From an uncultured Bacteroidales bacterium (GTDB taxonomy: Bacteria > Bacteroidota > Bacteroidia > Bacteroidales > Paludibacteraceae), in contig CADCDS010000003.1 of NCBI GenBank assembly GCA_902800215.1, positions 47,318 through 111,317 of the forward strand: a stretch of DNA of 64,000 bases, written 5' to 3'. Shown here piece after piece: positions 17,296 through 25,890 of the stretch. Below the pieces are notes generated by a model that had not been told where the DNA came from, searched no databases, and saw nothing but the letters and a program-made list of their open reading frames with translations. The first letter of the stretch is position 1. Every line of letters begins with the position of its first letter. The position numbers and the translations under genes are program-made.

Positions 17296-17327
17296 ATAGG
17301 GACGCCCCTTGTGGGTATCCCTATTCT
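17296..17327 (-). terminator. Terminator of tRNA-Ser
   Basis: Inverted repeat AATAGGGA / TCCCTATT with a C/G-rich middle. On the minus strand it is followed by a T-rich run (TTCTTTTATT). Directly downstream of the tRNA. Confidence 0.75.
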
Positions 17328-17334
17328 TTTACCG

Positions 17335-17423
17335 CGGAGAGTGAGGGATTCGAACCCCCGGTACGACGTAATGCGTACACCGCATTTCGAGTGCGGCACT
17401 TTCGACCACTCAGTCAACTCTCC
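17335..17423 (-). tRNA. tRNA-Ser (anticodon CGA)
   Basis: 89 nt on the minus strand. Acceptor stem GGAGAGT pairs with ACTCTCC; anticodon loop CTCGAAA gives CGA, reading UCG; the long variable arm (GTGTACGCATTACGTCGTAC) is typical of class II tRNA-Ser; T arm GGGGGTTCGAATCCC. No CCA is encoded. Own promoter at 17499-17530, and about 70 nt of 5' leader with a TCGAGA/TCTCGA hairpin. The 3' half is partly duplicated at 17191-17206. Confidence 0.95.
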
Positions 17424-17498
17424 TTACCCTTTCCACCGAAAGCGGCTAAGATTAGCCATTTTTCTCGAGAAATATATCTCTCGATTAAAAAGCGGCTG

Positions 17499-17530
17499 CA
17501 AAGGTACTGCTTTTTTTTGAATTGTGCAAA
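17499..17530 (-). promoter_or_regulatory. tRNA-Ser promoter
   Basis: On the minus strand TTTG, 20 bp, TACCTTTG, just after the stop of the YitT gene. Confidence 0.85.
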
Positions 17531-17548
17531 TAAAATCGCAAAAAAATG

Positions 17549-18496
17549 CTATTTCCCTTTAATTTTATCAAATCCGGAGCCGAAAACGCCTCTTACGTCG
17601 GCTATTGAAACGAGTGCATTAGGATCTATCTTGTGGATAATATCCAGCACCAAAGCACTCTCGGGTTTGCGTACGAGCACCGAAATCACCTTAACGGGTT
17701 TCTGTGAATACCAACCTGTTCCATCCAGCACCGTCACACCACGGTTCACAGTAGTATTGATGGCCGTAGCAATCTCATCGTATTTGGAAGAATAGATGAG
17801 GAAATGGACGGAGCGGTGAATACGTGCCATGAGCCAGTCCACAGCGGCGGTATAGGAAACCGTCATACAAACACCATATAAGACACGCTTGATTTTCAGA
17901 TATGCCGGATTTCCTCCCTCTGCCATCATGGACTCAGGAAGCGGCAAGAAGAAAGCAGAGGCAATAATGACGATATCGCACAAAAGCATAATATTTCCCA
18001 AGGAAATATCACGGTAATGATTAATGATCATCGCTACGATATCCGTGCCTCCGGAAGAACCGTTGGCAGCCAAGACGCAGCCGAGACTGAGACCGAACAC
18101 AAAACCGCCGATAATAGCTCCCAGCCAGGGATCTTCAATGATCGGTTCCGGCAGAATCGGGATGACGCTGTACCAGAACGTGATCGCGGCTACGCCTACC
18201 ATCGTCCGGATACAGAACCGCCAACCGACGGTGAGACCGGCGGTGATGAGCAGCAAAGTGTTGAAGACAAAGGTCGTCAGCCAGACGGGAATATCCGTCA
18301 GGTAATAGATAGCGGAACAGATACCCGTCAGTCCTCCACCTACGAACGCATGTGGCAGCAACACCCAGTTGACCATCAGCGCCATAGGCGCTATACCCAG
18401 AATAATAACCAGGTATTCCATTATCATCCGCGAGACAGACTCTTGCGGCGTATTATGCGGGTTAACTAATTTGCTGTAGCGAGGAAGCAAAAGCAT
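17549..18496 (-). CDS. YitT family membrane protein (copy 1)
   Basis: 315 aa. Five or six membrane segments (about 25-200) with the family's LLPHAFVGGGLTGICSAIYYLT and LAANGSSGGTDIVAMIINHYRDISLG, then a cytoplasmic DUF2179 domain (RGVTVLDGTGWYSQKPVKVISVLVRK, then DPNALVSIADVRGVFG). The transported or sensed ligand is unknown. Third gene of a gcvP-yitT-yitT run; the neighbour at 18526 is a clear paralogue, so the pair arose by tandem duplication. Confidence 0.9.
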   Translation of the reverse strand: MLLLPRYSKLVNPHNTPQESVSRMIMEYLVIILGIAPMALMVNWVLLPHAFVGGGLTGICSAIYYLTDIPVWLTTFVFNTLLLITAGLTVGWRFCIRTMVGVAAITFWYSVIPILPEPIIEDPWLGAIIGGFVFGLSLGCVLAANGSSGGTDIVAMIINHYRDISLGNIMLLCDIVIIASAFFLPLPESMMAEGGNPAYLKIKRVLYGVCMTVSYTAAVDWLMARIHRSVHFLIYSSKYDEIATAINTTVNRGVTVLDGTGWYSQKPVKVISVLVRKPESALVLDIIHKIDPNALVSIADVRGVFGSGFDKIKGK

Positions 18497-18525
18497 ATGG
18501 GTAATTGAGTTTAGTTATATATCAT

Positions 18526-19464
18526 TTATCGTCCACTGGACACCGGGTCAAAGCCCTGGCCAAAGACACCACGAACCTGACTTTGACTGACAAAAGCGTT
18601 CGGATCAATGGCCCGTACCAAGCGGAAGATCGTAGCGGACTCATAGGAACGTGCGATCGTTGTGACAACTTTCATCGGCTTTTTGTTATAACCACCTTCG
18701 GCTTCAAGGAAAGTACATCCCCTATGTGCCTGCGTGATGATGGCTTGCGCTATCTCTTCCGGTTTCTGGGTGAAGATCATGAACTGCACGGACTGCCTCA
18801 TTCGGTTCATTACCCAATCTACAGCGGTTGAGCACATGAAGGTATAGGTTAAACCGAACAGGATTTTCTCAATGGCTCCTTGCATTCCTGCCGCTTGAAT
18901 GGTAGGCAAGAAGAAGGCCGAAGAGATAACTATCATATCCGCAAAAAGCAAGACACGTCCCATCGGCAGATGATGGTATTTATTGACAATCATCGCCACC
19001 ACGTCTGTTCCGCCGGTAGAACCGTTATTCAGGAAACAGATCCCCAAGAAACAGCCGGTAAACAAACCGCCGATCACTACCGCCATGAAGGCGTCCGTCA
19101 ACAGAGGAACCGTAGCTATCGGTACCACTTTAAGCCATATCGTAAGCCATAACACACCCCAGACAGTCCGTATAGCATAGCGCCAGCCGACCGTCAAAGC
19201 GGCTATAACGAGCAGCACGACGTTGATTAATAAACTGGAAAGCCATATGGGCATGTACGTGTCCGTTGCAAAATAGATGATCTCGCACAGACCCGTCACG
19301 CCACCTCCGACAACTGCATGAGGTACCAGTAACTGGTTGACCGTCAGCGCATAAGGTATTGTGCTTAAGACTATTAACAGCAATTCCTTTAGCGTGATCC
19401 AGGGCAAGACCTTGTAATACGCGCGTAACTGCTCACGAAGTTTATTGCGCTGCTCTCTCTCCAT
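18526..19464 (-). CDS. YitT family membrane protein (copy 2)
   Basis: 312 aa from ATG 19464; an upstream frame to 19512 overlaps gcvP and is rejected. Same architecture as copy 1: LLVPHAVVGGGVTGLCEIIYFAT, LNNNGSTGGTDVVAMIVNKYHHLPMG, then a DUF2179 domain (GCTFLEAEGGYNKKPMKVVTTI, DPNAFVSQSQVRGVFG). Its start lies 1 bp after the gcvP stop, so it is translationally coupled to glycine decarboxylase. A role linked to glycine or one-carbon metabolism would be speculation. Confidence 0.9.
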   Translation of the reverse strand: MEREQRNKLREQLRAYYKVLPWITLKELLLIVLSTIPYALTVNQLLVPHAVVGGGVTGLCEIIYFATDTYMPIWLSSLLINVVLLVIAALTVGWRYAIRTVWGVLWLTIWLKVVPIATVPLLTDAFMAVVIGGLFTGCFLGICFLNNGSTGGTDVVAMIVNKYHHLPMGRVLLFADMIVISSAFFLPTIQAAGMQGAIEKILFGLTYTFMCSTAVDWVMNRMRQSVQFMIFTQKPEEIAQAIITQAHRGCTFLEAEGGYNKKPMKVVTTIARSYESATIFRLVRAIDPNAFVSQSQVRGVFGQGFDPVSSGR

Positions 19465-19465
19465 A

Positions 19466-22279
19466 TCAGAACTTTGCCACCAGATTTCTATCTCCGAAAC
19501 CGTTGTCCACACGTCCTACGGGGCACCAGAACTTCGTCTGCGCTACCCACTCCGTCGGATACGCAGCCTGCTTACGCGAATAAGGGTGTGTCCACTCGTC
19601 TGCTACTACTTCGTATTCGGGATGCGGTGCGTTAACGAGCACGTTATCGGCCTTATCGGCTTTACCGGATTCAATATCGGCGATCTCTTGGCGGATCTGC
19701 AGCAGCACGTCGCAGAAACGATCGATCTCTTCGAGTGACTCCGACTCGGTAGGCTCCACCATCAGGGTGCCGTGCACCGGGAAGGAGAGTGTCGGCGCAT
19801 GGTAGCCGAAGTCCATGAGACGCTTGGCGATATCTGCCTCGGTGATACCGATTGCATGGAATTGGCGGCAGTCCAGAATCAGTTCATGGCCCACCCTTCC
19901 GTTAGCGCCGGTATAGACGATGCCATATGCCTCTTTGAGACGGGATGCCATGTAGTTAGCGCTGAGAATAGCGGCTGCGGTGGCATGACGCAGTCCTTCG
20001 GCACCCATCATCGCGATATAGCCCCATGAGATAAGCGCCATGTTGGCATTGCCGTACAATGCTGCCGAGACACGGTTATTGTCCTCCGTCGGCAGGCAAT
20101 CTGCCAAAGCTTTCGTGCAACAAACGGCACCGGCACCGGGACCGCCACCTCCGTGAGGAGAAGCAAAGGACTTATGTAAGTTGAGGTGACATACATCCGC
20201 ACCGATGAAGGCGGGATTGGTCCAGCCGATCTGGGCGTTCATGTTAGCACCGTCCATATAAACGAGTCCGCCGTTCTCATGCACCGCCGCAATCATCGCA
20301 CGGATAGCCTGTTCAAAGATACCGTGGGTGGACGGATAGGTGATCATACAGCCGGCGAGGATCTCTTTGTTCGCTTCCGCTTTCGCTTTCCAATCCGCCA
20401 GGTCGGTGTTTCCCCGTTCGTCACATTTGACTACGCAAGGCACGAAACCGGCTTGCACACAGGATGCAGGGTTGGTACCGTGTGCCGAAGCAGGGATAAG
20501 GAGCACTTTGCGGTTTTCCTGGCCTTGCCGGCGCAGGTGTTCCCGGATCACGACCAGACCGGTATATTCGCCTGCAGCACCGGAAGTAGGCTGCAGCGTG
20601 CAGGCATCAAAACCGGTGATGGCGCAGAGCTGGTTCTTCAGCTGCTCCATGATGGCCATGTATCCGTCGGTCTGATCTGCCGGCGCCAGAGGATGCACAT
20701 TCATCGCACCACCGAAGGTGATGGGGATCATCGCAGCCGCCGGGTTGAGTTTCATCGTACAACTGCCTAACGGAATCATCGAGGTGGCTAACGAGATATC
20801 CTTGCGGTCCAGGCGCTTGAGATACCGCATCAGTTCGGTCTCGGTGTGGTATTTTTTAAATACCTCCGCCTGCATATAATCGAGGTCACGCACCCTACTC
20901 TCGTCGATGGCCCAAAGACCTTCAAACGCCTCGTCGGATTCCTCGTACTGCGGCATGTTTCCGGATGCTTCGGCAAAGAGTTCGATCAGGTCGTTCATGT
21001 CATCGATATCAACGGTCTCGTCGATCGACAGACCGATCCATCCTTCGGCATCGTAATAGAGGTTGATGCCCAACTCTTCCGCCTTCACCTTTAGTCCATT
21101 CGCCCATTCGCCATTCGCCCGAATTTTGAGCGTATCGAAAAATTCACTATTCTCCTGCTCATAACCGTAGGCCTGCAGCATTTCGCTCAAATACACGGCT
21201 TTGCCGTGGATGCCTTCGGCGATCTGGCGGATACCTTCCGCACCGTGATAGACACCGTACATTCCGGCCATCATCGCCGACAATGCCTCGGCGGTACAGA
21301 TGTTCGACGTTGCTTTCTCACGTTTGATATGCTGTTCACGGGTCTGCAGCGCCAGACGGAAAGCCGGGTGCTCGTATTTGTCTTTACTCAGGCCGATGAT
21401 ACGTCCCGGCATATCGCGTTTGTACTCATCGCGTGTAGCCATATAACCGGCGGTAGGACCGCCAAAGCCCATCGGTAAACCGAAGCGTTGGGCGGTACCG
21501 CACATGATATCCGCATCTAAGGGTTTCAATAAGGCCAATGCAAGCAGGTCAGCCACCACCGTCACTTTCATTCCCGCCGCATGGCAGTCCTCTATGAAAG
21601 TCTCGTAATCCTCGATGGCACCGTCGCTGTTCGGCCATTGCACCAAGGCGCCGAAGAACTCGGCAGACGGTTCAAAATCGGCATAACTGCCGGTCACGAT
21701 CTCGATGTCCTGTCCTTTCGCACGCGTGCGTAGTACAGATAAGGTGTTCGGCCATACTTTCTCGTCCACAAACACCTTGCGCACGTTGGCTTTCACCTGA
21801 TCCCGGCTGCGCAGGTTCCGCATCATCGTCACCGACTCGGCAGCAGAAGTGGCTTCATCCAACAAAGAGCAGTTCGCCAACGGCAGACCCGTCAGGTCGC
21901 TGACCATGGTCTGGAACACAAACAGCGCTTCCAACCGGCCTTGACTCACCTCGGCCTGGTACGGCGTGTAACTCGTGTACCAAACAGGGTTCTCCAAGAT
22001 ATTCCGGCGGATGACGGCAGGCGTGATCGTGCCGTACCAACCGCGACCAATATACGAACGTGCCGGCAGGTTCTCCGCCAGCAGTTCATCCGCATTCTCC
22101 AGGTACTTCTGTTCCGTCAACGGCTCGTCCAGTTCGATCGGTTCCGGCAGCAGGATATCCGCCGGCATCGTCTCCTTCACCAACCCTTCCATCGACTCGG
22201 CGCCAATCGCCTCAAGCATCTTTTTTTCGTCTTCTACTGTCAGTCCGATATGACGGGACTCCAAGTAATTTACCTGCAT
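19466..22279 (-). CDS. gcvP: Glycine dehydrogenase (decarboxylating), P protein
   Basis: 937 aa, full-length fused P protein. PLP enzyme of the glycine cleavage system that decarboxylates glycine and passes aminomethyl to lipoyl-H protein. Seen: HIGLTVEDEKKML start, SLLDEATSAAE, GPTAGYMATRDEY, PLGSCTMKLNPAA and the PLP lysine motif HLNLHKSFASPHGGGGPG. Start MQVNYL at 22279. An array at 21096-21117 gives an RANGEWANGL insert. Transcribed from the 22307-22354 module; the other gcv genes are not in the window, but a lipoate ligase lies at 45.9 kb. Confidence 0.96.
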   Translation of the reverse strand: MQVNYLESRHIGLTVEDEKKMLEAIGAESMEGLVKETMPADILLPEPIELDEPLTEQKYLENADELLAENLPARSYIGRGWYGTITPAVIRRNILENPVWYTSYTPYQAEVSQGRLEALFVFQTMVSDLTGLPLANCSLLDEATSAAESVTMMRNLRSRDQVKANVRKVFVDEKVWPNTLSVLRTRAKGQDIEIVTGSYADFEPSAEFFGALVQWPNSDGAIEDYETFIEDCHAAGMKVTVVADLLALALLKPLDADIMCGTAQRFGLPMGFGGPTAGYMATRDEYKRDMPGRIIGLSKDKYEHPAFRLALQTREQHIKREKATSNICTAEALSAMMAGMYGVYHGAEGIRQIAEGIHGKAVYLSEMLQAYGYEQENSEFFDTLKIRANGEWANGLKVKAEELGINLYYDAEGWIGLSIDETVDIDDMNDLIELFAEASGNMPQYEESDEAFEGLWAIDESRVRDLDYMQAEVFKKYHTETELMRYLKRLDRKDISLATSMIPLGSCTMKLNPAAAMIPITFGGAMNVHPLAPADQTDGYMAIMEQLKNQLCAITGFDACTLQPTSGAAGEYTGLVVIREHLRRQGQENRKVLLIPASAHGTNPASCVQAGFVPCVVKCDERGNTDLADWKAKAEANKEILAGCMITYPSTHGIFEQAIRAMIAAVHENGGLVYMDGANMNAQIGWTNPAFIGADVCHLNLHKSFASPHGGGGPGAGAVCCTKALADCLPTEDNNRVSAALYGNANMALISWGYIAMMGAEGLRHATAAAILSANYMASRLKEAYGIVYTGANGRVGHELILDCRQFHAIGITEADIAKRLMDFGYHAPTLSFPVHGTLMVEPTESESLEEIDRFCDVLLQIRQEIADIESGKADKADNVLVNAPHPEYEVVADEWTHPYSRKQAAYPTEWVAQTKFWCPVGRVDNGFGDRNLVAKF
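21096..21117. repeat. Heptamer array inside gcvP
   Basis: Three CCATTCG units, one preceded by an extra C (coding strand CGAATGG). Encodes ANGEWANG in frame. Same word family as in queH and, with two units, in the PEP/pyruvate-binding gene near 12381. Confidence 0.75.
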
Positions 22280-22306
22280 AAATAAAAATATTTTAAAAAT
22301 TTGCTG

Positions 22307-22354
22307 CAAAGTTACACTTTTTTTTGCATATATCCAAATTTTTTTGTAATTTTG
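22307..22354. promoter_or_regulatory. Interlocked divergent promoters (gcvP / hpf)
   Basis: Minus: TTTG (complement of 22335-22338), 20 bp, TAACTTTG (complement of 22307-22314). Plus: TTTG 22323-22326, 20 bp, TAATTTTG 22347-22354. Same geometry and 42 of 48 identity with 5520-5567 in the opposite orientation. Confidence 0.87.
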
Positions 22355-22391
22355 CAGCAGATTTTAGTTTAACCCTTAAAAACATACTACT

Positions 22392-22667
22392 ATGAACATG
22401 ACTATCAATGCCGTAAACTTCGAGATGGCAGAGAAACTCGAGCAGTTTATTGAGAAGAAGATGAATCGTTTTGAGCGTCATTTGAACGCCGACGACCAGG
22501 TAGAGATTCGCATGTCGGTCATCAAGCCGCAGACGAATGCCAACAAGGAGGTGAAAGTTCGTATCGCCGGTCTGTTCGCCGAGAAGACCGCAGACACGTT
22601 TGAAGAAGGTCTCGATGCCTGCCTCAACGCTTTAGAGTCCCAACTGGAGAAACGCAAAAACGCCTAA
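22392..22667 (+). CDS. hpf: Ribosome hibernation-promoting factor (short HPF/YfiA)
   Basis: 91 aa, short-form S30EA family. It binds the 30S subunit at the decoding site and silences idle ribosomes. Pattern seen: MNMTINAVNFEMAEKLEQFIEKKMNRFERHL, DQVEIRMSV, KEVKVRIAGLFAEKTADTFEEGLDACLNALESQLEK. The long-form C-terminal dimerisation domain is absent. Monocistronic, with a strong promoter and a terminator, and divergent from gcvP. Confidence 0.93.
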   Translation: MNMTINAVNFEMAEKLEQFIEKKMNRFERHLNADDQVEIRMSVIKPQTNANKEVKVRIAGLFAEKTADTFEEGLDACLNALESQLEKRKNA

Positions 22668-22687
22668 TTTCTATCCGTTAGATAACA

Positions 22688-22716
22688 AAAGGAGCCCATT
22701 GGACTCCTTTTTTTGT
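22688..22716 (+). terminator. hpf terminator
   Basis: AAAGGAG...CTCCTTT stem followed by a T run. Confidence 0.88.
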
Positions 22717-22763
22717 GTATAAAATATTCTATATTATTTAAAAGTTATAGACCCTAATTATTT

Positions 22764-22818
22764 CGCACTTATCGCGCACAAATGACGCACTTATCTCGTA
22801 CTTATCACGCACTTATAT
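22764..22818. repeat. 11-bp tandem array, five units
   Basis: Five exact 11-bp steps near CGCACTTATCN (minus strand ATAAGTGCGTG) in the hpf-fbp gap. The same 11-mer family recurs at 26518-26561. One unit per helical turn would put every copy on the same DNA face. Confidence 0.85.
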
Positions 22819-22942
22819 TGGTATTATATACTACGTATATAATACTGGATAGTTGATTGATTTTCGGTGAAATGTACAACAAATTTTTCTCTTTTTATTT
22901 CTCCACCGCTACGCTTTGTCGATTATTTTTTTTTTCAAAAAT

Positions 22943-22974
22943 CTTGCATATATGCAAAAAAAGCAGTACCTTTG
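22943..22974 (+). promoter_or_regulatory. fbp promoter
   Basis: CTTG, 20 bp, TACCTTTG. The expected start of transcription is only about 10-15 nt before the fbp start codon. Confidence 0.8.
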
Positions 22975-22989
22975 CAGCAAAATTTGAGA

Positions 22990-24939
22990 ATGACTATGAC
23001 AGACGAGCGTTATCTGCAGTTATTGAGTGAGAAATTTCCGAACTCGCAGGCGGTGATCACGGAGTTGATTAACCTGCGGGCGATCTTATCGTTACCGAAA
23101 GGGACGGAGCATTTTGTGAGTGATCTTCACGGTGCTTCTTCGGCGTTCATCCATATGATCAAGAACGCGTCGGGTGTGGTAAGGAGAAAGGTGGATGAGG
23201 TGTATGGCGAGACGATGCCGGAAGAAGAGAAGCGGGCGTTATGTGCGCTGATCTACTATCCGGACGAGCGGATCGAATATGAGAAGACGGTGCAGCCGGA
23301 CATGGAAGCATGGTACAAGATCCGTCTGTCGCAGACGGTAGAGATCGCCCGGGCGGTGACGATCAAATACAGCCGGTCCAAAGTGCATAAGCTGTTACCA
23401 CCGGACTATGCGTATATCATCAAGGAGTTGCTTCACGAGACGAACTTAGAGCAGCATGACCGGAACACGTACTACCACGCCATCATCGATGCGATCATCG
23501 AGACGGGTTGTGCGGACCAGCTGCTGATAGCGATATGCTACCTGATTCACAGTCTGACGATTGACACGCTGCATATCGTCGGCGATATCTTCGACCGAGG
23601 ATCCGGGGCAGCGAAGATCATGGACGTGCTGAGTACGGTGCGTGACTACGATATCCAGTGGGGCAACCACGATATCGAATGGATGGGTGCGATGACGGGA
23701 AATATGGCGCTGCTGGCGACGGTGCTGCGGGTATCGATCCGGTACGCGAACATCGAGACGCTGGAAGAAGGATACGGCATCAACCTGCTGCCGCTTGCCA
23801 ATTTTGCGATGACCGTGTACGGCGATGACCCGTGCGTCATATGGCAGACGAAGGACTTCGATAACAATCCCCGCCTGACACGAAGCGCCCAGTTGATGGC
23901 GAAGATGCATAAGGCGATATCGATCATTCAGTTTAAGTTAGAAGGCCAGACGGTGCTTCGGCATCCGGAATGGGGGATGGATGACCGAGCGATACTCCAT
24001 AAGTGTAAAGTGGAAAGTGGAAAGTGGAAAGTGGATGGTCAAGTATTACTTGACCAGAATTTGCCGACTATCGATCCAAAGGACCCGTATGCGCTAAGTC
24101 AGGAGGAGCAGGATCTGATGGATCAGTTATGGCGGTCGTTTAGGAAGAGCGAGAAGATGCAGAAACATCTAAAGATGCTGTACGAACACGGATCGCTATA
24201 TCTGGTGCGGAACGGTTTCCTACTCTACCATGCGGCGATACCGTTGAATGCGGACGGTTCGTTCACGGAGGCGGAGGTATGCGGCAAGCGCGTAAGCGGA
24301 AAGGCGCTGATGGACCGCACGGATGCGATCATCCGGCAGGCGTATTACGGTACGGGCAAGGCGAAAGCGGATGCATTAGATTATATGCTGTACTTATGGG
24401 AAGGCGCCAACTCGCCGCTGTACAATAAGGATAAGATGACGACATTTGAACGTTATTTCTTACCGAAAGGTGAGGCTTGGGAGGAACATAAGGGCGCGTA
24501 TTTCACCTTAGCGGACGATGAGAAGATCTGCGAGCAGATTCTGAAAGAGTTCGGTTTAGACCCTGCGACGGGACGTATTGTGAACGGTCACGTGCCGGTT
24601 CGCACCATCAAAGGAGAGACACCGATGCGTGCTAATGGTAAGCGATTCGTGATCGACGGCGGTTTCAGTAAGCCGTATCAGGAGAAGACCGGTATCGCCG
24701 GATATACGCTGATCTACAATAGTCACGGAATCCAGTTGGTGGAGCATGAGAGTTTTGAGAGTCGGGAGCAGGCGGTGCTGTCGGGTAACGATATCCATAA
24801 CCGGACACTGCTGCAGGATTTTACCGGCAAGCGCATGCGCATCAAGGATACGGATAAGGGAAAGGAGCTGCTCGAGCAGATAGATGCACTCGAACAACTC
24901 CTTGCGATGTATCGGAACGGTTCCCTGCGGGAACGTTAA
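22990..24939 (+). CDS. fbp: Fructose-1,6-bisphosphatase class 3
   Basis: 649 aa, the Firmicutes/Bacteroidota class III enzyme that hydrolyses fructose 1,6-bisphosphate in gluconeogenesis. Seen: PKGTEHFVSDLHGA, HIVGDIFDRGSGAAKIMD, WGNHDIEWMGAM (calcineurin-like metal sites) and the C-terminal NGHVPVRTIKGETP and GGFSKPYQEKTGIAGYTLIYNS. The frame runs back to 22867, but that precedes the promoter; ATG 22990 or 22996 is used. An in-frame heptamer array near residue 340 adds KVESGKWKV. The stop lies in an 8-bp array and the terminator lies inside the convergent ddh. Confidence 0.95.
   Translation: MTMTDERYLQLLSEKFPNSQAVITELINLRAILSLPKGTEHFVSDLHGASSAFIHMIKNASGVVRRKVDEVYGETMPEEEKRALCALIYYPDERIEYEKTVQPDMEAWYKIRLSQTVEIARAVTIKYSRSKVHKLLPPDYAYIIKELLHETNLEQHDRNTYYHAIIDAIIETGCADQLLIAICYLIHSLTIDTLHIVGDIFDRGSGAAKIMDVLSTVRDYDIQWGNHDIEWMGAMTGNMALLATVLRVSIRYANIETLEEGYGINLLPLANFAMTVYGDDPCVIWQTKDFDNNPRLTRSAQLMAKMHKAISIIQFKLEGQTVLRHPEWGMDDRAILHKCKVESGKWKVDGQVLLDQNLPTIDPKDPYALSQEEQDLMDQLWRSFRKSEKMQKHLKMLYEHGSLYLVRNGFLLYHAAIPLNADGSFTEAEVCGKRVSGKALMDRTDAIIRQAYYGTGKAKADALDYMLYLWEGANSPLYNKDKMTTFERYFLPKGEAWEEHKGAYFTLADDEKICEQILKEFGLDPATGRIVNGHVPVRTIKGETPMRANGKRFVIDGGFSKPYQEKTGIAGYTLIYNSHGIQLVEHESFESREQAVLSGNDIHNRTLLQDFTGKRMRIKDTDKGKELLEQIDALEQLLAMYRNGSLRER
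24007..24034 (+). repeat. Heptamer tandem array inside fbp
   Basis: Four perfect AAAGTGG units, encoding KVESGKWKV in frame. Confidence 0.92.
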
Positions 24940-24974
24940 ACTGTTAAAACGTTAAATTGTTAAACTGTTATACG
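24935..24974. repeat. 8-bp tandem array at the fbp stop
   Basis: Five 8-bp units GTTAAANN (last GTTATACG). It contains the fbp stop codon and the ddh stop codon. Word family related to 60194-60233. Confidence 0.88.
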
Positions 24975-25825
24975 AGAGCCTTGATGAGGCTCTCTTTTGT
25001 TCCCGGGAGGAGATCTATCGGGCGAATTTCGATCATGGTCTTGGCACCATATTCGCCGCGTTCTTTCATCCGCAGAGCGGCACGGGCGCAGGAGAGCATG
25101 ACCTGACCGGTGAGGGCCGGGTTATTGATGGTCATGTTAAACTCAAAACGCTGATTATGGGTGTTGCCGGAGACGCCGTTACGCACCAGGTTCACCCCAT
25201 GCGCGACGTTATTGAGGGCATCGACGCTGTCCACCGGGATGACGTGGGTCTCGTCGTGTGCGAAATAGTCATCGGCCAGGATTGCAGCTTCAACGGTCTT
25301 GAAGTCAGCACCGTCTTCGAGTTCGACATACACCATACGGCGATGGATACCGGTTCCCAAGGGGATGGTCATAGACAGAGCGTTCTTCACACCGGGTTTG
25401 GACTTCGCAGCTACCGTGTGGCCCATCGAACGACCGGGACCGAAATTGGTGTAGGTCAGGCCTTGGGGTGCCAACGCCAGAAGGATGGCACGAATCATGG
25501 AGTCCGATCCCGGATCCCAACCGGCGGAGAGGATGCTAACGGCTTTGTTCTGTACGCATACCGGGTCTAAGGCGCTACGGAGCGACCATATCTGACCATG
25601 GATATCGAAACTGTCCACCGTGCAGATTCCACGAGCGGCCAGGACGGTGGCGAACTTCTGCACTTCACGCGTCGGGGTACAGATCAGGACGGCATCTGCA
25701 TCGATGCAATCCAAACAATCATTGTGATGATAGATGCCGGTGAGTTCCATATCCGGCGCTGCTTTGATGGCTTCTTCGGCGGCACGGCCAATATTGCCGT
25801 AACCTAAAATTGCAATTTTTTTCAT
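24968..25825 (-). CDS. ddh: meso-Diaminopimelate D-dehydrogenase
   Basis: 285 aa. Makes meso-diaminopimelate directly from tetrahydrodipicolinate, NH3 and NADPH. Seen: N-terminal Rossmann motif KKIAILGYGNIGRAAEEAI, the VLICTPTREV stretch, CTVDSFDIH, SAGWDPGSDSMIRAI, GPGRSMGHTVAAK and a C-terminal ALRMKERGEYGAKTMIEI. Start at ATG 25825. Its last codons contain the terminator of fbp. Own promoter at 25845-25876. DapL and DapF encoded 5-7 kb away give a second route to the same product. Confidence 0.94.
   Translation of the reverse strand: MKKIAILGYGNIGRAAEEAIKAAPDMELTGIYHHNDCLDCIDADAVLICTPTREVQKFATVLAARGICTVDSFDIHGQIWSLRSALDPVCVQNKAVSILSAGWDPGSDSMIRAILLALAPQGLTYTNFGPGRSMGHTVAAKSKPGVKNALSMTIPLGTGIHRRMVYVELEDGADFKTVEAAILADDYFAHDETHVIPVDSVDALNNVAHGVNLVRNGVSGNTHNQRFEFNMTINNPALTGQVMLSCARAALRMKERGEYGAKTMIEIRPIDLLPGTKESLIKALV
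24974..24999 (+). terminator. fbp terminator inside the ddh 3' coding end
   Basis: GAGAGCC / GGCTCTC stem with a 7-nt loop followed by TTTTG on the + strand. It overlaps ddh codons for KESLIKAL. Confidence 0.75.
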
Positions 25826-25844
25826 ATCAATCAATTTTGCGGTG

Positions 25845-25876
25845 CAAAATTACTGCTTTTTTTTGAATTATGCAAA
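25845..25876 (-). promoter_or_regulatory. ddh promoter
   Basis: On the minus strand TTTG, 20 bp, TAATTTTG. Confidence 0.87.
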
Positions 25877-25890
25877 TAATTGGACTATTT

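Noticed and set aside
17197-17334. Possible second tRNA or tRNA fragment left of tRNA-Ser
   Set aside because: Only the 16-bp T-arm copy matches; no acceptor stem or anticodon arm can be folded.
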